The notes: generated by a model not told the origin, from the letters alone. 8,424 bases of DNA from an uncultured Clostridia bacterium (GCA_937893735.1 CALBGD010000277.1:1-8424); one strand, 5' to 3'. Shown: positions 1 through 4,993, counted from the stretch's first letter. Numbers and translations are program-made.

Positions 1-495
1 GCCGTTGTTCGTAACATATCTCTGGGAAGAGCTGTTGGAAATTCCATAGTACTCGTTCCATTCATAGGTGCCGCCGGTCTGGTAGACTATGCGCACATCA
101 TCGCTGTAAGCGTTGGAGAGAGCCTCCTCAATGTCCAGCGAAGCCGCGGAGCAGTCGCTCTCAAGGTCGGTTCCGCAGAGGTACACAAGTATCGTCCAGC
201 CGCTGTCGCCCATCGGCTTGGAATCCTCGCGTGTGCGGCGGTTTATGCCAAGCTCTCCGTTGCTCATGGAAAGCTGGGTCGCGCCCTCCAGGAACTCGCG
301 CCCCTCGTTGTCGTATTCCGGCTCGGTGTAGCCGCTGTCCGTCCTGTCGTTTCCGGAATCCGGAGCGGAGGTATCCTCTGTGTAGGTCTGACCAGCTTCC
401 CCGGTACTCCAATCCTCATCGCCGTCTGAACAGCCCGCAAGTGCAAGAAGCATTGCTCCCGCCGTCATTGCTGCGGTGATTTTTCTGAACTGCAT
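1..495 (-). CDS. Clostripain-related (C11 family) cysteine peptidase lipoprotein, N-terminal part
   Basis: An open frame starts at ATG 495 and runs off the left edge, giving 165 residues with no stop. The start follows an AAGGAG site 7 nt upstream and a near-perfect promoter. Residues 1-22 are a lipoprotein signal: basic start, hydrophobic stretch, and lipobox L-A-G-C with Cys22 as the lipidated residue, so the protein should sit on the outer face of the membrane. Residues 23-95 are a low-complexity linker rich in Asp, Glu, Ser, Thr and Gly. From about residue 99 the motif G-W-T-I-L-V-Y-L-C-G-T-D-L-E-S begins, which is how the catalytic domain of clostripain-family peptidases (C11) starts. 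The catalytic His and Cys lie beyond the window, so activity cannot be judged. Known members cleave after Arg or Lys. The gene is divergent from the MinD-like gene. I am fairly sure of the family and sure that this is a lipoprotein. Confidence 0.8.
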   Translation of the reverse strand, partial: MQFRKITAAMTAGAMLLALAGCSDGDEDWSTGEAGQTYTEDTSAPDSGNDRTDSGYTEPEYDNEGREFLEGATQLSMSNGELGINRRTREDSKPMGDSGWTILVYLCGTDLESDCSAASLDIEEALSNAYSDDVRIVYQTGGTYEWNEYYGISNSSSQRYVTNNG

Positions 496-546
496 ATAAT
501 TACTCCTTAAAATATATTAGCGCCGCTTATCAGCCGCGTATATTCC

Positions 547-575
547 ATTCTAACATTTTATTTGATATATGTCAA
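547..575 (-). promoter_or_regulatory. Sigma-A-type promoter of the clostripain lipoprotein gene
   Basis: On the minus strand a perfect -35 box TTGACA (575-570) is followed by 17 bp and a -10 box TAGAAT (552-547), preceded by TGT, which makes it an extended -10. Transcription should start near 540, leaving a leader of about 45 nt before the ATG at 495. Only one base departs from the vegetative consensus, so strong expression is expected. Confidence 0.85.
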
Positions 576-756
576 GAATTTCTTATTTTATTCAGCAGCT
601 AAAACACATTTTCCGTCTGAATTGTGGCGAAAGTCGGTGCGCGTACCTCTTAATCTGGATTTTAAATAACGGGCTGAAAAACGTGTAATAATGCACAAAA
701 TTTCCGCACTAAAATTACAGATGTTTCACAAATTTTTGAAATATATAAAAAAAAGC
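576..756. other. Divergent intergenic spacer, no gene recognised
   Basis: This is the core of the 373-bp gap between the divergent lipoprotein and MinD-like genes. It is AT-rich, has many stops in all frames, and shows no start with a good ribosome site. I see no riboswitch, tRNA or terminator. There is a weak symmetric patch at about 685-697 (GTG, spacer, CAC). Any shared regulatory sites for the two divergent promoters would lie here, but none can be named. Confidence 0.5.
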
Positions 757-785
757 TTTCAATTAGCGTGCTTTTGTGATAGAAT
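757..785 (+). promoter_or_regulatory. Probable promoter of the MinD-like gene (extended -10)
   Basis: TAGAAT at 780-785 is preceded by TGA, giving an extended -10. The -35 at 17 bp spacing is poor (TTTCAA, 757-762), which is common with extended -10 promoters. The predicted start is near 792, giving a leader of about 77 nt. An inverted repeat AAAAGC (751-756) / GCTTTT (770-775) straddles the -35 region and could be an operator or chance. Confidence 0.5.
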
Positions 786-868
786 AGGATAGGAAAGTTA
801 TCAAGATTATTCTGACTGCATATAACCAGTATTGGTACGCAGAAATTATAGGTCGAGAGGGGAATAAT

Positions 869-1606
869 ATGTCACAGATCATTGCTGTTACAGCAGGAAA
901 GGGCGGAACCGGTAAGTCCACCACATCTGCAAATGTTGCAACGGCGCTTGCCGCGCTCGGAAAGAAAACGCTTGTGGTCGAGCTGGACTTCGGTCTGAGA
1001 TGCCTCGACATCATGCTTGGAATAAAGGACAAGGTCAAGCACGATATCGGTGAATACCTCGAAGGGAAAATAGATATCCTCACAGCGACCACAAAGGTAG
1101 ACCGTGTGGACAATCTGTATCTTGTCTGTGCGACAAGAAACCCGTTCATCGACATCAACCCACAAAAAATCATGGAAGTATGCGAGGAAATGCGCAAGCA
1201 CTTTGATTACATAATCATGGACACCGCCGGCATCGGCAGCTCAGTGTTCAGCGTGATCAAGGCTGCAGAGCTTATCCTGATGGTAACAACGCCGGATACC
1301 GTATGCGTACGCGACGGCGCTATCCTGTCGGACTTCCTTTATGTGAAGAACTGCACCAACCAGCGCCTTGTTATAAATAAGGTCAGCGACCGCTTCAAGG
1401 AAGAGGATATCCTGTACGACCTCGACGAGGTAATGGACAGCGTTGGTATCCCGCTCATCGGCGTAGTGCCTGAGGACTCAAACATCAAGATATGCGGCGC
1501 AAAGGGTCTGCCCCTCCCGCCTAACTGCGGCGGCGCCAAGGCTTACGCTGCCATCGCAAGACGTATTCTCGGCGAAGATGTTCCGCTCACGGTAAACATA
1601 AATTAA
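869..1606 (+). CDS. minD: MinD-like P-loop ATPase lacking the C-terminal membrane helix
   Basis: A 245-residue ATPase of the MinD/ParA family, which normally positions the division site with MinC. The deviant Walker A is K11-G-G-T-G-K16-S, with the signature Lys11 and Lys16. The stretch E38-L-D40-F-G-L-R-C-L-D47 matches the MinD switch I signature D-x-D-x-G-L-R-N-L-D, which separates MinD from most ParA proteins. Walker B is around D118 (I-I-M-D-T-A-G-I-G). Departures from typical MinD are Thr14 for Val, Glu38 for Asp, and D-T-A-G-I-G-S where MinD has D-x-P-A-G-I-E. The protein ends E-D-V-P-L-T-V-N-I-N and has no amphipathic membrane-targeting helix rich in Lys and Phe/Leu. ATG 869 has a GAGAGGGG site 6 nt upstream. 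It is followed after 12 bp by mgsA, as in clostridial min-rodA-mgsA clusters (general knowledge), but minC and minE are not here. The family is secure; a role in division is inferred. Confidence 0.8.
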   Translation: MSQIIAVTAGKGGTGKSTTSANVATALAALGKKTLVVELDFGLRCLDIMLGIKDKVKHDIGEYLEGKIDILTATTKVDRVDNLYLVCATRNPFIDINPQKIMEVCEEMRKHFDYIIMDTAGIGSSVFSVIKAAELILMVTTPDTVCVRDGAILSDFLYVKNCTNQRLVINKVSDRFKEEDILYDLDEVMDSVGIPLIGVVPEDSNIKICGAKGLPLPPNCGGAKAYAAIARRILGEDVPLTVNIN

Positions 1607-1618
1607 GGAGGAAGCAGT

Positions 1619-2017
1619 ATGACAATCGCACTTATCGCACATGATTCCAAAAAGGAGCTGATGGTTCAGTTCTGTATCGCATACTGCGGTATCCTCAGCA
1701 GACACGAAATACGCGCCACCGGAACCACCGGAAAGCTGGTCGCAGAGGCAACAGGGCTTCATATCCAGAGGTACCTCAGCGGCTCGCAGGGCGGCGACCA
1801 GCAGCTTGCCTCCAGCATTTCCTGCAACGAGGTAGACCTGCTGATATTCTTCCGCGACCCGCTCAACGCAAAGTCCCACGAGCCAAATGACATCAACCTT
1901 CTGAGGCTCTGCGACGTGCACAATATTCCTGTCGCGACCAACATAGCGACAGCCGAAGCGCTTATCCACGCTCTCGAGCGCGGCGACCTCGACTGGCGCG
2001 AATATATGCGCAGCTAA
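1619..2017 (+). CDS. mgsA: Methylglyoxal synthase
   Basis: A 132-residue enzyme that converts dihydroxyacetone phosphate to methylglyoxal and phosphate in the cytoplasm, a bypass used when phosphosugars build up. Family motifs are in order: A-H8-D9, the phosphate loop T34-G-T-T37-G, G58-G-D60-Q-Q (Asp60 corresponds to the catalytic base Asp71 of E. coli), F77-F-R-D80-P-L-N, His87 (E. coli His98), and V105-A-T-N108. By alignment the position of E. coli Asp101 is Asn90 here, with an Asp next to it at 91. Length matches short Gram-positive MgsA proteins, which lack the N- and C-terminal extensions of E. coli. The start has AAGGAGG at 1605-1611, overlapping the stop of the preceding gene. It is co-transcribed with the MinD-like gene and closed by a strong terminator. 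Confidence 0.96.
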   Translation: MTIALIAHDSKKELMVQFCIAYCGILSRHEIRATGTTGKLVAEATGLHIQRYLSGSQGGDQQLASSISCNEVDLLIFFRDPLNAKSHEPNDINLLRLCDVHNIPVATNIATAEALIHALERGDLDWREYMRS

Positions 2018-2028
2018 AAAATTACGTT

Positions 2029-2059
2029 CACCCTCCACTTTGGAGGGTGTTTTTGTTTT
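2029..2059 (+). terminator. Rho-independent terminator of the MinD-like/mgsA operon
   Basis: A 9-bp perfect stem CACCCTCCA (2029-2037) / TGGAGGGTG (2041-2049) with a 3-nt loop is followed by TTTTTGTTTT (2050-2059). It lies 12 nt after the mgsA stop. Confidence 0.95.
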
Positions 2060-2153
2060 ATCCCGCTGTTTTTTGTAATATTTGCACAGTATACGCGCAT
2101 ACTACTTCCGGCGGAATCAATCCGCAAATCAACACGAAAGGCGGAAAAAAAAT

Positions 2154-2366
2154 ATGTGGATCGACAAGCTGGCGCTTACCCTGCTGATAATCGGCGGGCT
2201 CAACTGGGGACTTGTGGGGATTTTCAGCTTTGACCTCGTTGCATGGATCTTCGGCGGTCAGGGGGCTGTTATCAGCCGCATCGTCTATATTCTGGTGGCG
2301 CTGTCGGCAGCGTGGTGCATATCGCTCCTCTTCCGGGACAATTCGGCACCGGAACACGCGGGCTAA
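2154..2366 (+). CDS. Small DUF378 family membrane protein
   Basis: A 70-residue protein of the DUF378 (YuzA-like) family, whose function is unknown. It shows the family motif G14-G-L-N-W-G-L-V-G22 and then F26-D-L-V-A-W-I-F-G34. Two hydrophobic helices, about residues 5-33 and 38-60, make it an inner-membrane hairpin, and the tail (61-70) is polar. The frame is open back to ATG 2082, but ATG 2154 is chosen. It has an AAAGGCGG site 9 nt upstream, and its protein begins M-W-I-D-K as family members do, whereas the extra 24 residues are charged and unlike the family. No confident promoter is seen between the mgsA terminator and this gene. Confidence 0.88.
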   Translation: MWIDKLALTLLIIGGLNWGLVGIFSFDLVAWIFGGQGAVISRIVYILVALSAAWCISLLFRDNSAPEHAG

Positions 2367-2386
2367 AAATCCGGGCGGCGTCCCGG
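2365..2386 (-). terminator. Possible leftward terminator just after the DUF378 gene
   Basis: On the minus strand an all-GC 5-bp stem CCGGG (2386-2382) / CCCGG (2375-2371) with a 6-nt loop is followed by A then TTTTT (2369-2365). On the plus strand the same hairpin has no T-tract, so it fits transcripts moving left and not the DUF378 gene. The stem is short, so this is only moderately convincing. Confidence 0.4.
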
Positions 2387-2397
2387 TGAAACCATAA

Positions 2398-2442
2398 AGC
2401 GGCTCCCTGTCCGGCAGACTCCGCCGGAACCAGAGAGCCGCT
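2398..2442. repeat. 45-nt interrupted inverted repeat (large stem-loop)
   Basis: Outer arms AGCGGCTC (2398-2405) and GAGCCGCT (2435-2442) are perfectly complementary. Inside, CTG pairs with CAG and TCCGGC pairs with GCCGGA, around a 7-nt loop and with small bulges. ATAAA (2394-2398) and TTTAT (2446-2450) can also pair beyond a bulge. Neither strand has a strong T-tract (GCTAAGTTTAT rightward, GCTTTATGG leftward). It may be a weak terminator for the DUF378 gene, a decayed bidirectional terminator, or part of a structured RNA. Confidence 0.6.
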
Positions 2443-2491
2443 AAGTTTATGCCCCTTAATCACGACTTTTCAATACACATATTTACATTTT

Positions 2492-2519
2492 AGTATATAA
2501 AACACTATCTACTTATCAA
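2492..2519 (-). promoter_or_regulatory. Possible leftward promoter inside the gap
   Basis: On the minus strand TTGATA (2519-2514), a 16-bp spacer and TATACT (2497-2492) resemble a sigma-A promoter. A transcript would start near 2486 and reach the leftward terminator at 2365 after about 120 nt, passing through the 45-nt stem-loop. The region is AT-rich, so chance matches are likely. Confidence 0.3.
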
Positions 2520-2565
2520 AAGTAAGGCCGAGTTTTTGTATGGAATGCACGAAAAAAATAATTCT

Positions 2566-2581
2566 TCAATAATGTTATTGA
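2566..2581. promoter_or_regulatory. Palindrome overlapping a -35 box (candidate operator)
   Basis: The sequence TCAATAA-TG-TTATTGA is a perfect 7-bp inverted repeat with a 2-bp spacer. Its right arm covers the first four bases of the TTGACA box at 2578-2583. A dimeric regulator bound here would block the promoter. I do not recognise the motif. Confidence 0.45.
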
Positions 2582-2606
2582 CAAATCCGATAAAACACTG
2601 TATAAT
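2578..2606 (+). promoter_or_regulatory. Perfect-consensus sigma-A promoter P1
   Basis: TTGACA (2578-2583), exactly 17 bp, then TATAAT (2601-2606): both hexamers are perfect. Transcription should begin at about 2611-2613. The nearest downstream element is a terminator at 2720-2743, not a gene. Confidence 0.92.
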
Positions 2607-2612
2607 ATAGAC

Positions 2613-2743
2613 AAATAAATGGTCAGAGTTCTTAATCTCCGTTCATTTGTTTTGTTTAGTTGTCTCCTTTCTTTTGTTCTACACATAATAATCATTTCAC
2701 TTGGCAGCGCTGCTGCACCAGACCCGCGAGGGTCTTTTTTTTT
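2613..2743 (+). ncRNA. Candidate small RNA (about 130 nt) or attenuated leader of metA
   Basis: A short transcription unit is bounded by perfect promoter P1 and an intrinsic terminator. The 5' two thirds are U-rich and pyrimidine-rich, with two CUCC motifs (2637-2640 and 2664-2667) that are complementary to Shine-Dalgarno sequences. The second lies in UCUCCUUUCUUUU, and part of it, UCCUUUC, is complementary to GAAAGGA in the metA ribosome-site region, with two further possible G-U pairs. The 3' end carries a GCAGCGCTGC palindrome (2704-2713) and the terminator hairpin. It resembles none of the RNAs I can recall (6S, SRP, tmRNA, RNase P, T-box, SAM riboswitches). Either it is a separate small RNA, with metA using its own promoter P2, or it is a metA leader ended by attenuation. 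No clear anti-terminator arm is visible, which favours a small RNA. Confidence 0.5.
2720..2743 (+). terminator. Rho-independent terminator between promoters P1 and P2
   Basis: A 6-bp stem AGACCC (2720-2725) / GGGTCT (2730-2735) with a GCGA loop is followed by an unbroken run of nine T (2735-2743). It ends transcripts from P1 before metA. Confidence 0.88.
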
Positions 2744-2763
2744 GCCCGCAGAAAGTCCCGCGC

Positions 2764-2792
2764 TTGACATAATCAGGCGTTTAGGCTATAAT
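2764..2792 (+). promoter_or_regulatory. Perfect-consensus promoter P2 of metA
   Basis: TTGACA (2764-2769), 17 bp, then TATAAT (2787-2792), both perfect. The start near 2799 gives metA a leader of about 50 nt that is too short for a riboswitch. It lies 20 nt after the terminator of the upstream unit. Confidence 0.93.
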
Positions 2793-2849
2793 AAATATAT
2801 CTGTACTATAAAGAATATAAAAAAAATACAAATGGGAAAGGAAAATAAA

Positions 2850-3767
2850 ATGCCAGTTAAAATAGCAGACGGGCTTCCCGCACAAAGCATACTCGAAAAC
2901 GAGCATATATTTATCATGACGGAGCACCGCGCGCTTCATCAGGATATCAGACCGCTTAAGATAGGGATTCTTAACCTCATGCCTACAAAAGTAGTCACCG
3001 AGACCCAGATACTCCGCTGCCTGTCGAATACCCCGCTCCAGATAGAGGTCACGCTTGTGCAGACCTCCACGCACACCAGCCGGAACACCTCCAGCGAGCA
3101 CCTGCTGAACTTCTACAAGACCTTTGACGAGATACGCAATATGAACTTTGACGGCTTTATCATCACAGGAGCTCCCGTCGAGCAGATGGAATTCGAGGAC
3201 GTGGACTACTGGCAGGAAATATGCGAGATAATGGACTGGACAAAGACCCACGTTCATTCAACTTTCCATATCTGCTGGGCAGCTCAGGCGGCGCTCTACC
3301 ACCACTACGGGATAAAGAAGTACCCGCTTGAGGAAAAGATGTCTGGAGTTTTCCTGCACCATATGCTCACGCCGAAATCCCGCCTTTTCCGCGGATTTGA
3401 CAGCGAGTTCTGGGCTCCGCACTCCCGCCACACCGAAGTAAGGCAGGAGGACATCGAAAAGGTGCCGCAGCTCAAGGTGATGGCGGTCTCCGACGAGGCG
3501 GGAGTTTACGCGGTATGCAGCGAGGACAGCCGCCAGTTCTTCATAACCGGGCACTCCGAGTACGATGTGGACACCCTCGCGATGGAGTATCAGCGCGACC
3601 TCGGAAAGGGGCTGGACCCGAAAATACCCGCACACTACTTCCCCGACGACGACCCGTCAAAGCAGCCTGTCCTGAAGTGGAGGGCGCACTCCACGCTCAT
3701 CTACACAAACTGGCTCAACTATTTCGTTTACCAGACTACTCCGTTCGATATTTCGGAAAATATCTGA
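2850..3767 (+). CDS. metA: Homoserine O-acetyltransferase (MetA family)
   Basis: A 305-residue MetA-family enzyme that acylates the hydroxyl of L-homoserine, the first committed step to methionine. The start [11 protein letters not shown] is typical of the family, and the length matches the usual 300-310. Catalytic residues keep E. coli numbering: Cys142 (F-H-I-C-W-A-A-Q), His235 and Glu237 (G-H-S-E-Y-D-V). The specificity position is Glu111 (T-G-A-P-V-E), which in Bacillus cereus MetA gives acetyl-CoA use; succinyl-CoA enzymes have Gly, so acetylation is predicted. ATG 2850 has a GGGAAAGG ribosome site. The frame stays open back to ATG 2619, but that stretch contains a terminator and promoter P2, so the longer start is rejected. 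No SAM riboswitch or T-box is seen upstream. No classical terminator follows. Confidence 0.96.
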   Translation: MPVKIADGLPAQSILENEHIFIMTEHRALHQDIRPLKIGILNLMPTKVVTETQILRCLSNTPLQIEVTLVQTSTHTSRNTSSEHLLNFYKTFDEIRNMNFDGFIITGAPVEQMEFEDVDYWQEICEIMDWTKTHVHSTFHICWAAQAALYHHYGIKKYPLEEKMSGVFLHHMLTPKSRLFRGFDSEFWAPHSRHTEVRQEDIEKVPQLKVMAVSDEAGVYAVCSEDSRQFFITGHSEYDVDTLAMEYQRDLGKGLDPKIPAHYFPDDDPSKQPVLKWRAHSTLIYTNWLNYFVYQTTPFDISENI

Positions 3768-3775
3768 CAAAGTTA

Positions 3776-3804
3776 TTGCAAATAACAAAATAATATGGTA
3801 TAAT
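3776..3804 (+). promoter_or_regulatory. Promoter of the zinc-ribbon membrane protein gene
   Basis: TTGCAA (3776-3781), 17 bp, then TATAAT (3799-3804) preceded by TGG, an extended -10. It starts 8 bp after the metA stop. The predicted start near 3811 leaves a leader of about 60 nt. Confidence 0.85.
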
Positions 3805-3872
3805 TTTTCTGGAGCTGTTTATTTCCATCGGTTCCGATAAATACGAAAATGTAATGAAACGAGGTATGTGGT

Positions 3873-4628
3873 ATGTTTGACATTTACTCAGCTATCAGCG
3901 GAGCAGTTATTGCGAATTTCATAATTCTGCTTGTCGGACTTCTTCTCGCAATTGCGGGCGGTATCTTCCTCCAGTGGAAGGTTTTCGGACCGAAGGCAAA
4001 GGACCCGAATGCGGGCAAATTTGCCAAATACGCCAACGGGCAGTATTTCCTGCCGCTCCCGATAATCAGGATAACCTATTACACGCTTGCGATTTTCCTT
4101 GTATTCGTGGGAATCTCCAAGTGCATAACCGAGCTCAGCGGATTCGTGAATATCCTTGAATATGCCGTTGTAGGAAATGTCGTTCTCCGCATACTCTATG
4201 AAACTGTCCTCACAGTAAGGAAGAACGCAGGTCTTGACGCGGACAGCGGCACCGCCTCAGAGCCCAAGGAGGACCGCCCGATGTTCGAGCCGAAAATACC
4301 GGCAGTCCCCTATCAGCAGCCGCAGCAGACCCAGCACCCTCAGTATGAGCCGAACCAGTATTCACAGCCCCAGCAGCAGTTCCCGCAGTATCAGGCGCCT
4401 GTTCAGAAAGCTCCGGTCACGCAGACTGCTCCCGAGCCCGTTGTAAACACAGTTCCCCAGCCGGTTCCTGAGCCCGTTGTGAACACGGTTCCTCAGCCTG
4501 TTCCCGAGCCTGCGGCTCCAGCTCAGCCGGTCGAGCTGAATAAGGACAATGCATTCTGCCAGTTCTGCGGCAAGGAGATAAAAGCAAGCGCAAAGTTCTG
4601 CCCCTACTGCGGAAAGCCCCGTACATAA
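3873..4628 (+). CDS. Membrane-anchored protein with Pro/Gln-rich region and C-terminal zinc ribbon
   Basis: A 251-residue protein of unknown function. Residues 11-35 form a first membrane helix, 66-88 a second, and 91-115 are also hydrophobic and may be a third or re-entrant segment. Residues 125-222 are a low-complexity Pro/Gln/Val linker that includes a perfect tandem 12-residue repeat P-E-P-V-V-N-T-V-P-Q-P-V (187-210). The end is a zinc ribbon: F-C229-Q-F-C232-G-K then F-C243-P-Y-C246-G-K, the double C-x2-C pattern of small treble-clef or zinc_ribbon domains. With the linker, the ribbon could reach well away from the membrane, probably on the cytoplasmic side since such ribbons need reduced Cys (inference). 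GAGG lies 8 nt before ATG 3873. It is monocistronic, with its own promoter and terminator. Firmicute proteins of this layout are common but mostly uncharacterised. Confidence 0.85.
   Translation: MFDIYSAISGAVIANFIILLVGLLLAIAGGIFLQWKVFGPKAKDPNAGKFAKYANGQYFLPLPIIRITYYTLAIFLVFVGISKCITELSGFVNILEYAVVGNVVLRILYETVLTVRKNAGLDADSGTASEPKEDRPMFEPKIPAVPYQQPQQTQHPQYEPNQYSQPQQQFPQYQAPVQKAPVTQTAPEPVVNTVPQPVPEPVVNTVPQPVPEPAAPAQPVELNKDNAFCQFCGKEIKASAKFCPYCGKPRT
4431..4502 (+). repeat. Two tandem 36-bp coding repeats
   Basis: Units 4431-4466 and 4467-4502 encode identical 12-residue repeats, P-E-P-V-V-N-T-V-P-Q-P-V. They differ at a few third positions only, so the protein repeat has been kept while the DNA drifted. 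A third partial unit (Pro-Glu-Pro) follows. Confidence 0.9.
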
Positions 4629-4640
4629 TCAGAAATACAC

Positions 4641-4669
4641 AAATGCGGTTCGTAAGAGCCGCATTTTTT
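4641..4669 (+). terminator. Rho-independent terminator after the zinc-ribbon gene
   Basis: The stem AAATGCGGTTC (4641-4651) / GAGCCGCATTT (4656-4666) is 11 bp with one G-U pair and a GTAA tetraloop, and ends in six T (4664-4669). Confidence 0.93.
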
Positions 4670-4748
4670 CTGTTTCCGCGCATTACATCAGCCTAAAACA
4701 TTAAGCCCACTCCTATAACCCGCAGGCGTTTTTCCGCATATATTATAG

Positions 4749-4768
4749 TGCAGGAGCAATGCCCTGCA
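4749..4768 (+). promoter_or_regulatory. Small hairpin in the leader of the DUF3343 gene
   Basis: TGCAGG (4749-4754) and CCTGCA (4763-4768) form a 6-bp stem with an 8-nt loop. It ends 7 nt before the AAGGAG ribosome site (4776-4781). A TATTAT (4741-4746) just upstream could be a -10 box, but no -35 is found at a proper distance, so the promoter of this operon is unclear. If TATTAT is the -10, the hairpin would be at the 5' end of the transcript. Confidence 0.3.
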
Positions 4769-4789
4769 ATAACACAAGGAGATACGGCA

Positions 4790-4993
4790 ATGAATCATTT
4801 CATCATAAATACAGAATCCATGACGCAGGCGGAAAAGGCGCGGGTCTTTCTGGCGCGGCATGGTATCCGCAGCAAAGTTGAGCGCACTGTCGGGCGGGGC
4901 GGGTGCAGCTTCTCACTGCGGATCTTCGGCGAGAGGGAAAAGGTTTGCCCGCTTCTTGGGCAGATCGGCGTGAGCTGTGGTTTACCTCGATAA
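4790..4993 (+). CDS. DUF3343 protein, putative Se/S carrier-like
   Basis: A 67-residue protein resembling DUF3343, described as putative Se/S carrier-like: short proteins often encoded beside SelD, YedF or cysteine desulfurases. Matching traits are an N-terminal strand (F-I-I-N-T), a helix with A-E-K-A-R-V-F-L followed by H-G-I (residues 14-26), and a central G37-G-C39-S-F-S-L-R44 in place of the family's S-C-G-x-x-L-R region. Cys39 is the likely carrier residue, and Cys53 and Cys63 are also present. ATG 4790 has AAGGAG 8 nt upstream; the frame is open to a GTG at 4748, but that start lacks a site. Its last 17 bp overlap the desulfurase gene, so the two are translationally coupled. The family call comes from pattern and neighbour, and a short divergent protein could mislead. 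Confidence 0.72.
   Translation: MNHFIINTESMTQAEKARVFLARHGIRSKVERTVGRGGCSFSLRIFGEREKVCPLLGQIGVSCGLPR

Noticed and set aside
1478..2038. Minus-strand open frame of 186 residues opposite mgsA
   Set aside because: It is antisense to two clear genes and runs through the mgsA terminator hairpin; no domain is recognisable.
2511..2535. Sequence CTTATCAAAAGTAAGG resembling the start of a SAM-I riboswitch ahead of metA
   Set aside because: The rest of the conserved SAM-I core is absent, it lies upstream of promoter P1, and so would not be in the metA transcript.
2613..2743. T-box or amino-acid attenuator leader for metA
   Set aside because: There is no T-box core (AGGGTGGNACCGCG) or leader peptide with Met codons, and no clear alternative anti-terminator stem.
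2782..3257. Minus-strand open frame opposite the start of metA
   Set aside because: Antisense to metA coding sequence, without a promoter or ribosome site on that strand.
3747..3764. Hairpin GATATTT-CGGA-AAATATC at the end of metA as a terminator
   Set aside because: The stem is all A/T except one pair, lies inside the coding sequence, and is not followed by a T-tract.
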